NCBI GenBank assembly: GCA_025934255.1
Contig: JAICYJ010000029.1
Span: forward strand, 1 to 34,539
DNA length: 34,539 bases
Origin: Thermoleophilia bacterium
GTDB taxonomy: Bacteria; Actinomycetota; Thermoleophilia; Gaiellales; JAICJC01
Reading direction: 5' to 3'
Positions within the stretch are counted from its first letter, which is position 1; each line of letters starts with the position of its first letter. A program made the translations under genes and the position numbers. This document shows, piece by piece, positions 1 to 6,994 of this stretch. A model generated the notes under the pieces. That model had not been told where the DNA came from, did not search any database, and saw only the letters and a list, made by a program, of their open reading frames with translations.

Positions 1-1
1 C

Positions 2-349
2 CGAAGGGGCTTCCAGGCCACCGTCGAGGGCGAGTTCGGCCGGCTGCCGGGCGAGTTCGAGTCGCTCGCCTACCGGATCGTGCGCGAGGCCGTGATCAAC
101 GCCAACAAGCACGCGCAGTGCCGGCGGCTCGACGTCCACCTGCACACCGCCGACAGCTATCTGGAGGGCACGATCAGCGACGACGGCATCGGGTTCTCGC
201 CCGAGCAGGCGCTCAGCCGCGGCGACGCCGGCCTGCACTCCGCGCTCGAGCGGGCCCGCATCGTCGACGGCACGCTTGCCATCATCAGCGCTCCCGGCCG
301 GGGCACCACCGTCCGGCTGCGGCTGCCGATCGCAGAGATCGGCGACTGA
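2..349 (+). CDS. Sensor histidine kinase, C-terminal ATPase part (5' end outside window)
   Basis: The frame is open from base 2 to the TGA at 347-349, so only the last 115 or so residues are present. They form a HATPase_c domain: an N-box with EAVINANKHAQ, a G1-type motif DDGIGF, a second glycine motif GDAGLHSALERA, and a terminal GRGTTVRLRLP strand. The REAVINANKHA form of the N-box is typical of the NarL/DesK-type kinases that pair with LuxR-type regulators. No regulator is visible because the 5' side is cut off. The gene is convergent with the FAD oxidase; the two stop codons lie side by side in TGATCA. The kinase call is firm; the signal and subfamily are unknown. Confidence 0.85.
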   Translation, partial: RRGFQATVEGEFGRLPGEFESLAYRIVREAVINANKHAQCRRLDVHLHTADSYLEGTISDDGIGFSPEQALSRGDAGLHSALERARIVDGTLAIISAPGRGTTVRLRLPIAEIGD

Positions 350-371
350 TCAGGCCAGGCTGCGCCTGATC
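348..371. terminator. Hairpin spanning two convergent stop codons
   Basis: GATCAGGC (348-355) pairs perfectly with GCCTGATC (364-371) across an 8-base loop. The stem covers the stop of the kinase and the last codons of the oppositely directed oxidase. There is no U-tract on either strand. A role as a bidirectional terminator is inferred from position. Confidence 0.45.
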
Positions 372-1687
372 GCGAGCGCCGCCTCCTGCCCGCTCGCGAT
401 CGCGGTGTCCGAGTAGACGCCGCCCAGGTAGTCGCCGGCCAGGTGCACCCGCCCCAGCGGCCGGTCGAGCGCCGGCTGCAGGGCGGCCCGTCCCGGCGCC
501 GGGTAGGGCAGCATCCGCGGCAGCTTCAAGAGCTGCGTCTCGCGCACGTGCCCGCGCGCCCGCGGGAAGATCGCATACAGGTCGTCCAGGAACGCCCGCT
601 CCACCTCGCCGTCCGGCAGCTCCAGCAGCGGCACCGCGCCGTGCGCCGAGCGGTACATCATCAGGCTGCCGCCCGAGCGCCGGTGTCCCGGCCGCGCGTG
701 CGCCACGTTTGCGATGTTGAACAGCATGTTGAACGAGCGCTTGGGCGTCGCCAGCGCGTAGATGCCGTCCCACGGCATCGGCCCCTGCTCGTCGGTCAGC
801 ACCGCCATCACCACCGTCGGCCCGTACGGGATCGCCTCCAGCGCGCGCTGCGTGTCGTCGGGCAACCCGCGCACGATCGCGGCCGCCTCGAACGCCCTGG
901 TCGCCACCACCGCCTGGCGGGCTGTCACCTGCTCGGCCCTCCCGTCCCGTGTGTAGCTGACCGTGACCGCGTCGGCGGCCGGCGTCACCTCCGTCACCTC
1001 GCAGCCCGTCGCCACCTTGTCTCCCAGCTCCGCTGAGATCTCGTCCACCAGCACCCCGGCTCCGCCCACGATGTTCCGCGACAGGCCGCCGCCGGCCGCC
1101 CACACCAGCGCGAAGTAGCCGATCCCCTGCCCGGCCGAGATCTCCTCCGGGTCCGCCGTCGAGCGGGTCACCGTCGCCCGGAACAGCGCGTCCGCGTCGC
1201 CCGGCATCGGCCCCAGCCAGTCCGCGAACGTTTGGTCGTCCCCGAACTGCAGCAGCCGCCGGCGCGCCTGCGGCGCCGACTCGCCCTCGCGCGGCGCCGC
1301 CGCGTTCCTGTAGCGTGCCACCGCCAGCCGCAGCCGCGCGCCCGCCTTCGACAGGGCGACTCGCTCGGACGCGGTCAGCGGCAGCCGCAGCGGGTACAGC
1401 TCCGGCCGTCCTCCCACCACCAGCCGCCCGTTCAGCTCCACCGCCGCCAGCTGCCCCGGCACCGACGCCACCTCGACGCCCACGTCGGCGCACAGCCGCG
1501 CCGTCGCCGACCCCGGCCCCGAGAACACGTGCGCGCCCAGGTTCAGCCAGTAGGGATCGCGCGTCTCCGAGCGGATCCTGCCGCCCAGCCGGTCGCTGGC
1601 CTCGAGCACCAGGATGTCGCGGTTCCGCAGATCCCAGGCCGACGCCAGCCCGGCAATCCCTCCGCCCACGATGACCGCGTCCAGCAC
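350..1687 (-). CDS. FAD-dependent oxidase of the protoporphyrinogen oxidase (PpoX/HemY-like) family
   Basis: From a GTG at 1687 this encodes 445 residues, the normal length for the family. The N-terminus VLDAVIVGGGIAGL is the Rossmann FAD-binding motif, followed by VLEASDRLGGRI, the standard second motif of the amine oxidase/PpoX superfamily. The C-terminus carries LAGDYLGGVYSDTAIASG, the family's closing FAD-contact motif. Known relatives oxidise porphyrinogens or amines. No haem gene lies nearby, so the substrate is uncertain. The frame is open further upstream to 1831, but that extension overlaps the divergent gene at 1767 and looks unlike protein. A -10-like TACGAT (1699-1694) ends six bases before the chosen GTG and there is no Shine-Dalgarno, which supports this start and a leaderless message. 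Confidence 0.82.
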   Translation of the reverse strand: MLDAVIVGGGIAGLASAWDLRNRDILVLEASDRLGGRIRSETRDPYWLNLGAHVFSGPGSATARLCADVGVEVASVPGQLAAVELNGRLVVGGRPELYPLRLPLTASERVALSKAGARLRLAVARYRNAAAPREGESAPQARRRLLQFGDDQTFADWLGPMPGDADALFRATVTRSTADPEEISAGQGIGYFALVWAAGGGLSRNIVGGAGVLVDEISAELGDKVATGCEVTEVTPAADAVTVSYTRDGRAEQVTARQAVVATRAFEAAAIVRGLPDDTQRALEAIPYGPTVVMAVLTDEQGPMPWDGIYALATPKRSFNMLFNIANVAHARPGHRRSGGSLMMYRSAHGAVPLLELPDGEVERAFLDDLYAIFPRARGHVRETQLLKLPRMLPYPAPGRAALQPALDRPLGRVHLAGDYLGGVYSDTAIASGQEAALAIRRSLA

Positions 1688-1693
1688 CGAACC

Positions 1694-1699
1694 ATCGTA
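1694..1699 (-). promoter_or_regulatory. -10-like box TACGAT for the FAD oxidase
   Basis: On the minus strand TACGAT is followed by six bases and then the GTG at 1687, which would place the transcript start at or beside the start codon. No convincing -35 was found. Assignment by pattern only. Confidence 0.4.
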
Positions 1700-1766
1700 G
1701 TTTGTAAGACCTGCGCCGCCGGGCGGGACGTTCACCTCGAAAACGTTCCCGTCGGAGGAGGCCCCG

Positions 1767-2645
1767 ATGACCGCCACGCTCGATCTTCCTTTCCAGCTCG
1801 GCCAGCCGCAGCAGGCCGGCGGCATCACCATGACACCGCTGTTTCCGCTGCGCGATCCCGTCTGCGATTACGTCTCGCTGGACGAGGCTCTGGCCGGCGG
1901 CCTGGACATCAGCGAGGTGGACGAGGCCGGCGACGTGGGCGAGCTCGCGGTGCGAAACCCGCTCGACCGTGGCGTGCTGCTCTACGACGGCGAGGAGCTG
2001 GTCGGCGCCAAGCAGAACCGGATCCTGAACGTCTCGGTGCTGCTGGGCGCGGGCTCCACGGCCCGCATCCCCGTCTCCTGTGTGGAGCGCGGCCGCTGGT
2101 CGTGGCGGGATCGCAGCTTCCGGTCGGCCGGGCACGTGGCCGGCCCCGAGCTGCGGCGACACAAGGCCACGTCGCTTCGCACCGACGCGCTTGCCCTCGG
2201 CGCGGCTCAGCACACCGTCTGGGCGACCGTCGACGCCCAGCTCGACCGGGTGGGCGCGCTCTCGCCGACCGCCGCCAACAGCGACGGCTTCCAGGCCCGC
2301 GCTGCCGACATCCGCGGCCTATCCGAGCGCTTCGCCCCTGAGCCGGGCCAATGCGGCATGGTCGCCGCGATCGCCGGCCGCGGCTGGTGCCTGGACGCCG
2401 TCTCCCGCCCAGCCGTGTTCGAGCGTGTCTACCCCAAGCTGCTGGCCGGCTACGTCTACGACGCGCTCGAGACCGCAGGCGAGACGGTGTCCGCCGACCA
2501 GGTGCTGGCCACCCTCGGCCGCTGCCGGGCCAAGCGCGGGCCGAGCGTGGCGATGGGCGAGGATGTTCGGATCGAGGGCAAGGGCGCGATCGCAACCGGC
2601 CTCGCCGTCGATGGAGAACTGGTGCAGATCTCGGCCTACGGCTAG
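1767..2645 (+). CDS. ARPP-1 family domain protein
   Basis: 292 residues. The run GVLLYDGEELVGAKQNRILN followed by IPVSCVERGRW is the hallmark of the ARPP-1 (DUF6569) domain, named from its association with ADP-ribosylglycohydrolase, rhodanese and phosphatase domains. The biochemical role is unknown, and here the domain stands alone. The ATG at 1767 is preceded by a strong ribosome site GGAGGAGG (1754-1761) with a 5-base spacer, in contrast to the divergent gene, which has none. The gene is convergent with the lipoprotein gene, and the two share the palindrome CTAG (2642-2645) as overlapping stop codons. The family call rests on the central motif and is fairly firm. Confidence 0.75.
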   Translation: MTATLDLPFQLGQPQQAGGITMTPLFPLRDPVCDYVSLDEALAGGLDISEVDEAGDVGELAVRNPLDRGVLLYDGEELVGAKQNRILNVSVLLGAGSTARIPVSCVERGRWSWRDRSFRSAGHVAGPELRRHKATSLRTDALALGAAQHTVWATVDAQLDRVGALSPTAANSDGFQARAADIRGLSERFAPEPGQCGMVAAIAGRGWCLDAVSRPAVFERVYPKLLAGYVYDALETAGETVSADQVLATLGRCRAKRGPSVAMGEDVRIEGKGAIATGLAVDGELVQISAYG

Positions 2646-3145
2646 GTCGGAAACAGGAGGCCGGACGCTGCGCCGACGCGCTTGGGAGCGCCGCAGAGGG
2701 AGCAGGCGGTGAAGTGCAGCCGCACATCCTTCAGCTGATAGCGGCCCTCGATCGTGAACCCGGGGCCGATCAGCAGCGGGCACATGCAGACATGCACCCG
2801 GTGCGCGCGCAGACCATCGATCAGCGTGGTGAGCGCGCGGCAGGCGGCATGGTTGTCCCTGTAGCTGCCCTCGTCGGGCGAACAGGTGAGTTGCCGATCG
2901 ACCACCGTCGCCCAACCGGCCGGAGCGACGTGGCGGACCCTGACCGCATGGCACGCCCGCGCCGCCGAAGGGCACTGCGCGAGCGCCTCGCTCCGCGTGC
3001 CCACCGCCTTGCCGATCGGGTCACTCAGCACCACCGACGTCTGCGGCGTGGGCGGGCCGGGCCCATCCGATGCGGCGTCGACCTGCCCGCCTGAGCAGCC
3101 GGCGGCCAGGAACCCGAATAGCACCATCGCAACGGCGATCCGCAT
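2642..3145 (-). CDS. Small cysteine-rich secreted lipoprotein, function unknown
   Basis: 167 residues from the ATG at 3145. The N-terminus MRIAVAMVLFGFLAAGCSGG is a lipoprotein signal peptide with lipobox LAAGC, so the mature protein should be anchored outside the membrane. The rest has several cysteine pairs, including CPSAARAC, CMC and CSLC; the CxC and CxxC pairs in the last third could form disulfides or bind metal. No known domain was recognised. The frame stays open upstream to 3862, but that part lies antisense to rmlB and is a shadow. Convergent with the ARPP-1 gene (shared CTAG stops) and divergent from rmlB across 69 bases. Confidence 0.65.
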   Translation of the reverse strand: MRIAVAMVLFGFLAAGCSGGQVDAASDGPGPPTPQTSVVLSDPIGKAVGTRSEALAQCPSAARACHAVRVRHVAPAGWATVVDRQLTCSPDEGSYRDNHAACRALTTLIDGLRAHRVHVCMCPLLIGPGFTIEGRYQLKDVRLHFTACSLCGAPKRVGAASGLLFPT

Positions 3146-3197
3146 GCCATTTGGACGCCCCTGGCGCGGTGATGGTTCCCGCCTGGTGGCCGGTCGA

Positions 3198-3203
3198 TAT
3201 ACT
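3198..3203 (+). promoter_or_regulatory. -10 box TATACT for the rml operon
   Basis: TATACT lies 11 bases before the rmlB GTG start, with no Shine-Dalgarno between, so the leader would be very short or absent. A weak TTCCCG (3176-3181) sits 16 bases upstream as a possible -35. Confidence 0.5.
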
Positions 3204-3214
3204 CGCCATCCATC

Positions 3215-4207
3215 GTGGCTTCGCGGCTGATTGTGTCCGGTGGCCTGGGGTTCATCGGGTCCGAGTTCATACGGCGTGCCGCCGCCCGAGGCGAGAACGT
3301 GGTGAACGTGGACGCGTGCACCTACGCGGGCGACCCGCGGCGGCTGGCCGGCGTTGCCGAAGCGGTCGAGACGATCCGCGCCGACGTCGCCGATCAGGCG
3401 TTCACCGACATTGTCGCGAGCAGCCGGCCCGACGTGATCGTGCACTTCGCCGCCGAGTCGCACGTGACCCGCAGCGAGTCGGCGCCGGACCGGTTCTTCC
3501 ACACCAACGTCGAGGGCACCCGGCGCGTGCTCGACGCCGCCGAGCAGGCGGGGACGGAGCTGGTCGTGCACGTCTCCACCGACGAGGTCTACGGGCCCTG
3601 CACCGCCGAGCCGTTCCGCGAGCAGGACAAGCTGGAGGGGGAGGGCGCGGCGACCAGCGCCTACGCCCGCAGCAAGGCGCTGGCAGACGACCTGGCGCTC
3701 TCCCGGTCGCAGCGGCAGGGGGTGATCGTGGCTCGCCCCACCAACTGCTTCGGTCAGTGGCAGCACCCGGAGAAGGCGATTCCGCGCTGGACGGTGCGCG
3801 CCCTGCGGGGCCGCTCGTTGCCGGTGTGGGGCGGGGGGGGACAGGTCAGGGACTGGATGCACGTGGAGGATCTGTGCGCAGCACTGGACGTGCTGATCGA
3901 GCGCGGGGAGCGCGGGCAGGCGTACAACATCGCGCCGGAGGGCCGGCAGCGCTCGAACCTCGACGTCGCCCGCCTGGTCGCCGCGGCGGCCGGGCGGGAG
4001 GACGATGCCGTTGTCCTGTCAGACTACGACCGGCCCGACCACGACGTTCGCTACGCGATCGACTCATCACGACTACGATCGCTGGGCTGGTCGTGCCGCC
4101 ACGACTTCGAGGTTGCCCTCGAGCGCACCGTCAGCTGGTATCGGGACCATCAGGAGTGGTGGGCGGAGCTGGAGCCGGAGGCGGAGGCGATCTACCGTGA
4201 CGATTGA
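3215..4207 (+). CDS. rmlB: dTDP-glucose 4,6-dehydratase
   Basis: 330 residues from a GTG start, the usual length. It converts dTDP-glucose to dTDP-4-keto-6-deoxyglucose, the second step of dTDP-L-rhamnose synthesis. Visible are the NAD motif GGLGFIG (residues 9-15), the catalytic STDEVYG, the YARSK form of YxxxK, and the family run RDWMHVEDL. HFAAESHVTRS has Thr where most family members have Asp. First gene of a four-gene operon; its last 11 bases overlap rmlC. An eight-G run (3833-3840) lies in the coding sequence just before the RDW motif. The start is fixed by the TATACT promoter element and the GTG immediately before the Rossmann strand. Confidence 0.93.
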   Translation: MASRLIVSGGLGFIGSEFIRRAAARGENVVNVDACTYAGDPRRLAGVAEAVETIRADVADQAFTDIVASSRPDVIVHFAAESHVTRSESAPDRFFHTNVEGTRRVLDAAEQAGTELVVHVSTDEVYGPCTAEPFREQDKLEGEGAATSAYARSKALADDLALSRSQRQGVIVARPTNCFGQWQHPEKAIPRWTVRALRGRSLPVWGGGGQVRDWMHVEDLCAALDVLIERGERGQAYNIAPEGRQRSNLDVARLVAAAAGREDDAVVLSDYDRPDHDVRYAIDSSRLRSLGWSCRHDFEVALERTVSWYRDHQEWWAELEPEAEAIYRDD

Positions 4208-4700
4208 CATCCCGGGCGTGGTTGTGTCACAACGGCGCACCTGGCCGGACCAGCGCGGGGACTTCCTGGAGCTGTTCCGCTCCGATGAGTACCCGCAGGC
4301 ATTCGTCCAGTTCAACCACTCGTTCTCGCGGGCGAACGTCCTGCGCGGGCTTCACTACCACCAGCACCAGGCCGACCTGTGGTACATCGTGCGCGGCCTG
4401 GCGCAGGTGGCCCTCGCCGACCTCCGCGGCGACCGCGCCCATGTCGAGGTGTTCGACCTTGCGGCCGGCTCGGCCACGACCGTCTTCATACCGCCCGGCG
4501 TCGCGCACGGATACCTCGCGGTCGAGGACGTGGACATGTTCTACGCGGTGACCCGGACCTATGACCTGGATGACGAGCACGGCGTGGCGTGGGACGACCC
4601 GGAGCTCGGCATCGCCTGGCGCGTGCGCGATCCGGTGCTGAGCGAACGCGATCGCACCAACCCCCAGCTGCGATGGCAGGACCTCCCGTCGTTCTCGTGA
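4197..4700 (+). CDS. rmlC: dTDP-4-dehydrorhamnose 3,5-epimerase
   Basis: 167 residues, slightly short for the family (about 180). A cupin-fold enzyme that epimerises C3 and C5 of the 4-keto sugar. The N-terminal SQRRTWPDQRGDFLELF, the VLRGLHYH segment carrying the catalytic histidine, and FIPPGVAHGYLA are standard RmlC landmarks. The GTG at 4197 lies inside the end of rmlB and overlaps it by 11 bases. An ORF start at 4005 exists but would extend far into rmlB and is rejected. The end overlaps rmlD by 28 bases, so translation is probably coupled along the operon. Confidence 0.9.
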   Translation: MTIDIPGVVVSQRRTWPDQRGDFLELFRSDEYPQAFVQFNHSFSRANVLRGLHYHQHQADLWYIVRGLAQVALADLRGDRAHVEVFDLAAGSATTVFIPPGVAHGYLAVEDVDMFYAVTRTYDLDDEHGVAWDDPELGIAWRVRDPVLSERDRTNPQLRWQDLPSFS

Positions 4701-5518
4701 CCGGGGGCGACGGCCAGGTCGGCCGCGCCCTGCGACCGCTGCTGCCCACCGCCCGCTACGCCACGCGCGTCGAGCTGGACGTGACCGACCAGGCCCGTGC
4801 GAATGACGCGATCGCCGGCGTGGACGTGGTCGTGCACCTCGCGGCAATGACCGACGTCGACCGCTGTGAGCGGGAGCCACAGCTCGCGGAGGAGGTGAAC
4901 GGCGCGGGCAGCCGCAACGTCGCCGCCGCAGCCCGCGCGGCCGGTGCCCGCGTGATCGGGGTATCCACCGACTACGTGTTCGACGGAACCGCGCCGGGCG
5001 AGTACACCGAGGCGGACGAGCCGCGGCCGCTGAGCGCGTACGGGCGCACGAAGCTCGCGGGCGAGCTGGCCCTGCTGGAGGCGGGTGACAACACCGTGAT
5101 CCGCACGTCGTGGGTGTACGGCGACGGCCGCAACTTCATCCGCACGATCCTGCGCGCGGCCGCGGCGGGCCGCCCACTGGCGGTGGTCGACGACCAGGTG
5201 GGACGGCCGACCGCCGCCGACGACGTGGCCCGGGCGATCGTGCACCTGCTGTCGATCGACCCGCCGCGGCTGGTGCACGTCACCGGTGACGGCCCGCCCG
5301 CGTCCTGGGCGGGGGTGGCGGAGCAGTCGCTGGCGGCAGCCGGGCTGACGGTCCCCGTCGAGCACGTGAGCACGATCGAGTACGGTCGCCGCATGGATTC
5401 CGCCCTGGCCCAGCGCCCGGCCAACTCGCTGCTGTCGCTCGATCGCGCTCGCGGCCTCGGGGTGCCGCTATCGGACTGGCGCACGTCCGCGTCCGCCTAC
5501 GCACGGGGCGCGGCATGA
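4673..5518 (+). CDS. rmlD: dTDP-4-dehydrorhamnose reductase
   Basis: 281 residues from the ATG at 4673. It makes dTDP-L-rhamnose by NAD(P)H-dependent reduction at C4. Seen are the Rossmann motif VTGGDGQVG near the N-terminus, HLAAMTDVDRCE, STDYVFDG and the catalytic YGRTK. These are the classic RmlD signatures. The start lies 28 bases inside rmlC; a start at 4589 would add a low-complexity Arg-rich leader and is not preferred. The stop overlaps the rmlA ATG as ATGA (5515-5518). Confidence 0.92.
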   Translation: MAGPPVVLVTGGDGQVGRALRPLLPTARYATRVELDVTDQARANDAIAGVDVVVHLAAMTDVDRCEREPQLAEEVNGAGSRNVAAAARAAGARVIGVSTDYVFDGTAPGEYTEADEPRPLSAYGRTKLAGELALLEAGDNTVIRTSWVYGDGRNFIRTILRAAAAGRPLAVVDDQVGRPTAADDVARAIVHLLSIDPPRLVHVTGDGPPASWAGVAEQSLAAAGLTVPVEHVSTIEYGRRMDSALAQRPANSLLSLDRARGLGVPLSDWRTSASAYARGAA

Positions 5519-6252
5519 AGGGCGTGGTGCTGGCGGGCGGGCTGGGGACGCGTCTCAGCCCCATGACCCGCGTCGTCAACAAGCACCTGCTGGACGTGTT
5601 CGACGAGCCGATGGTCTACTTCCCGCTGCGCAGCCTGGTCGCGGCCGGCGTGACCGACGTCGTGCTCGTGACCGGCCAGGAGATCGACCAGTTCCGGCAC
5701 CTGCTCGGTGACGGATCGGAGCTCGGCGCCAGCATCACGTACGCTGTCCAGCAGGGCGAGGGTGGGATCGCGGACGCGCTGGCGCGGGCCGGCCCCCAGC
5801 TGGAGGGCGAGGACGCCGTTGTGATCCTGGGCGACAACATCTTCCAGGACGACCTGACGCCGTACGTCCGCGCCTTCCAGCAGCAGGGCGGCGGCGCCCG
5901 CATCCTGCTCAAGCGCGTGTCCCCTCACGACGCGCGCCGGTTCGGCGTTGCGACGGTGCGGGGTGAGCAGATCATCGAGATCGAGGAGAAGCCGGAGCGC
6001 CCGCAGAGCGATCTGGTCGTGACCGGCTGCTACATGTACGACGCGGAGGCGTTCTCGATCATCGCCGGCCTGCAGCCCTCGGCCCGCGGAGAGCTCGAGA
6101 TCACCGACGTCAACAACACCTACATCCGCGCCGGCACCATGAGGTTCGACATCCTCAGGGGCTGGTGGACGGATGCCGGCACGTCTGCGAGCAAGCTGAA
6201 GGCGTCGATCCTGGTCGCGCTGGCGAAGGGCGTCACCTTCGACGCCTCGTAG
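5515..6252 (+). CDS. rmlA: Glucose-1-phosphate thymidylyltransferase
   Basis: 245 residues, the short RmlA type. It couples dTTP and glucose-1-phosphate, the entry step of the pathway. The nucleotide-binding signature is GVVLAGGLGTRLSP with the conserved lysine in NKHLLDVFDEP, where Asp-Val-Phe-Asp-Glu replaces the more usual Pro-Val-Tyr-Asp-Lys. ILGDNIFQDD supplies the metal-binding aspartate, and IEEKPERP, GCYMYD and ELEITDVNN follow in family order. Encoded last in the operon although it acts first. The ATG is coupled to the rmlD stop. With rmlBCD this is a full rhamnose donor pathway; no glycosyltransferase is in the window. Confidence 0.9.
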   Translation: MKGVVLAGGLGTRLSPMTRVVNKHLLDVFDEPMVYFPLRSLVAAGVTDVVLVTGQEIDQFRHLLGDGSELGASITYAVQQGEGGIADALARAGPQLEGEDAVVILGDNIFQDDLTPYVRAFQQQGGGARILLKRVSPHDARRFGVATVRGEQIIEIEEKPERPQSDLVVTGCYMYDAEAFSIIAGLQPSARGELEITDVNNTYIRAGTMRFDILRGWWTDAGTSASKLKASILVALAKGVTFDAS

Positions 6253-6295
6253 CAGGCGGCCGCGATCCGACCGCCCCGTCTGCGACCGTTCCGGC

Positions 6296-6643
6296 ATGGG
6301 CGCTATCCGCGACGAGTGGCGACTGATCACCTCCTACGGCGACCACCACCGGCGCCTGCTGGGGCGGCTGGGGCTGGTGCTGGTGCTCACGGTCATCATC
6401 GACGTGATCGGCGCGGTCGCGATGTTCATGCTGGAGCGCCACTCGGCAGGCAGCCAGGTGCGCACGATCGGCCAGGCCCTGTTCTTCTCGTCCGTGCAGC
6501 TGCTGACCGTCTCCTCCCAGATACCGAATCCGGTCACCCCGGCCGGCCGCGTGGTCGACCTGCTGCTCGAAATCTGGGCCGTGGTCGTGGTGGCCGGCTC
6601 GGCCGGCGCGATCGCGAGCTTCTTCCAGAGCAACGACCGATAG
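6296..6643 (+). CDS. KcsA-like two-helix pore protein with altered selectivity filter
   Basis: 115 residues. A hydrophobic helix spans residues 24-46, a short amphipathic pore-helix candidate spans 59-70, and a second helix spans 86-110. The order helix, pore loop, helix matches the prokaryotic K+ channel core. The stretch ALFFSSVQLLTVSSQIPNP followed by VTPAGR lines up, from memory, with KcsA ALWWSVETATTVGYGDLYP and VTLWGR. The filter TVGYGD is therefore replaced by TVSSQI, so selective K+ conduction is unlikely. It lies 43 bases after rmlA and could be cotranscribed. No ribosome site is obvious before the ATG. It could be a non-selective pore, a regulatory subunit or an inactive relative. 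Confidence 0.7.
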   Translation: MGAIRDEWRLITSYGDHHRRLLGRLGLVLVLTVIIDVIGAVAMFMLERHSAGSQVRTIGQALFFSSVQLLTVSSQIPNPVTPAGRVVDLLLEIWAVVVVAGSAGAIASFFQSNDR

Positions 6644-6645
6644 AC

Positions 6646-6719
6646 GGTTGCCAGCGAAAGTAGTTGCTGAATCACCCAAGTGGGTGGCGGCCCAAGCGCC
6701 TGCTCGGCCGATAGCAACC
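6646..6719 (+). ncRNA. Candidate structured RNA leader before the Flp pilin gene
   Basis: The segment starts two bases after the channel stop. GGTTGC (6646-6651) pairs with GCAACC (6714-6719) to close three short hairpins: CAGC/GCTG (6652-6655 with 6666-6669), CACCC/GGGTG around an AAGT loop (6673-6677 with 6682-6686), and CGGCC/GGCCG (6688-6692 with 6706-6710). This is a four-way junction on paper. It resembles no riboswitch class I can name and is not a tRNA (four-base middle loop, no T-loop). Only the pairings are seen; a function in controlling the pilin is inference. The inverted repeats could instead be protein operators. Confidence 0.35.
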
Positions 6720-6755
6720 TGGATTGTCCGCACTTTTAACGTGGGAGGAGGAAGC

Positions 6756-6914
6756 ATGACGGACGTGCTCAAGACGCTGCACGAAGAGGCCGGCCAGACC
6801 ATGGCCGAGTACGCGGTTGTGCTCGGCGTGATCACGATCGCAGTGGTCGTGACGCTGGGTCTGCTGTCGACCACGATCAGCAACACCCTGAACAGCGTTA
6901 TCGCCGCGATGTAG
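6756..6914 (+). CDS. Flp/Fap-type type IVb pilin
   Basis: 52 residues. The sequence EAGQTMAEYAVVLGVITIA holds the Flp processing site: cleavage after Gly13, with Glu and Tyr at positions +5 and +6 of the mature form. A hydrophobic helix of about 20 residues follows. The ATG has a strong ribosome site GGGAGGAGG (6743-6751). Flp pilins are processed by a TadV/CpaA-type peptidase and assembled by Tad machinery. None of those genes is in the window, so this copy is an orphan here. It is followed by a strong hairpin. The family call is firm; whether it forms pili or works as a pseudopilin is not known. Confidence 0.88.
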   Translation: MTDVLKTLHEEAGQTMAEYAVVLGVITIAVVVTLGLLSTTISNTLNSVIAAM

Positions 6915-6918
6915 TCAC

Positions 6919-6967
6919 TCGCTTCGGCCCGCACCGCCGATCTGCCGATCGGCGCGGGCCGAAGCGA
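6919..6967. terminator. Long hairpin terminator between convergent pilin and LUD genes
   Basis: TCGCTTCGGCCCGC (6919-6932) pairs perfectly over 14 bases with 6954-6967. Inside it, GCCGATC (6936-6942) pairs with GATCGGC (6947-6953) around TGCC. That gives 21 base pairs with one three-base bulge. No U-tract follows on either strand. Confidence 0.75.
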
Positions 6968-6994
6968 TGACAACACCCTTCGCGGAACCAGAAT

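Noticed and set aside
285..2213. Long minus-strand ORF of 642 codons
   Set aside because: Arg/Gly/Ala-rich shadow of the FAD oxidase and ARPP-1 genes in another frame; no domain, and GC-rich third positions keep false frames open.
6705..6715. GGCCGATAG as a sigma-28/WhiG-type -10 for the pilin
   Set aside because: The matching TAAA-type -35 is absent at the right distance.
6646..6719. Cloverleaf that might be a tRNA
   Set aside because: The middle hairpin loop has four bases instead of seven, there is no T-loop sequence, and the outer stem is six pairs. Kept only as a possible RNA structure.
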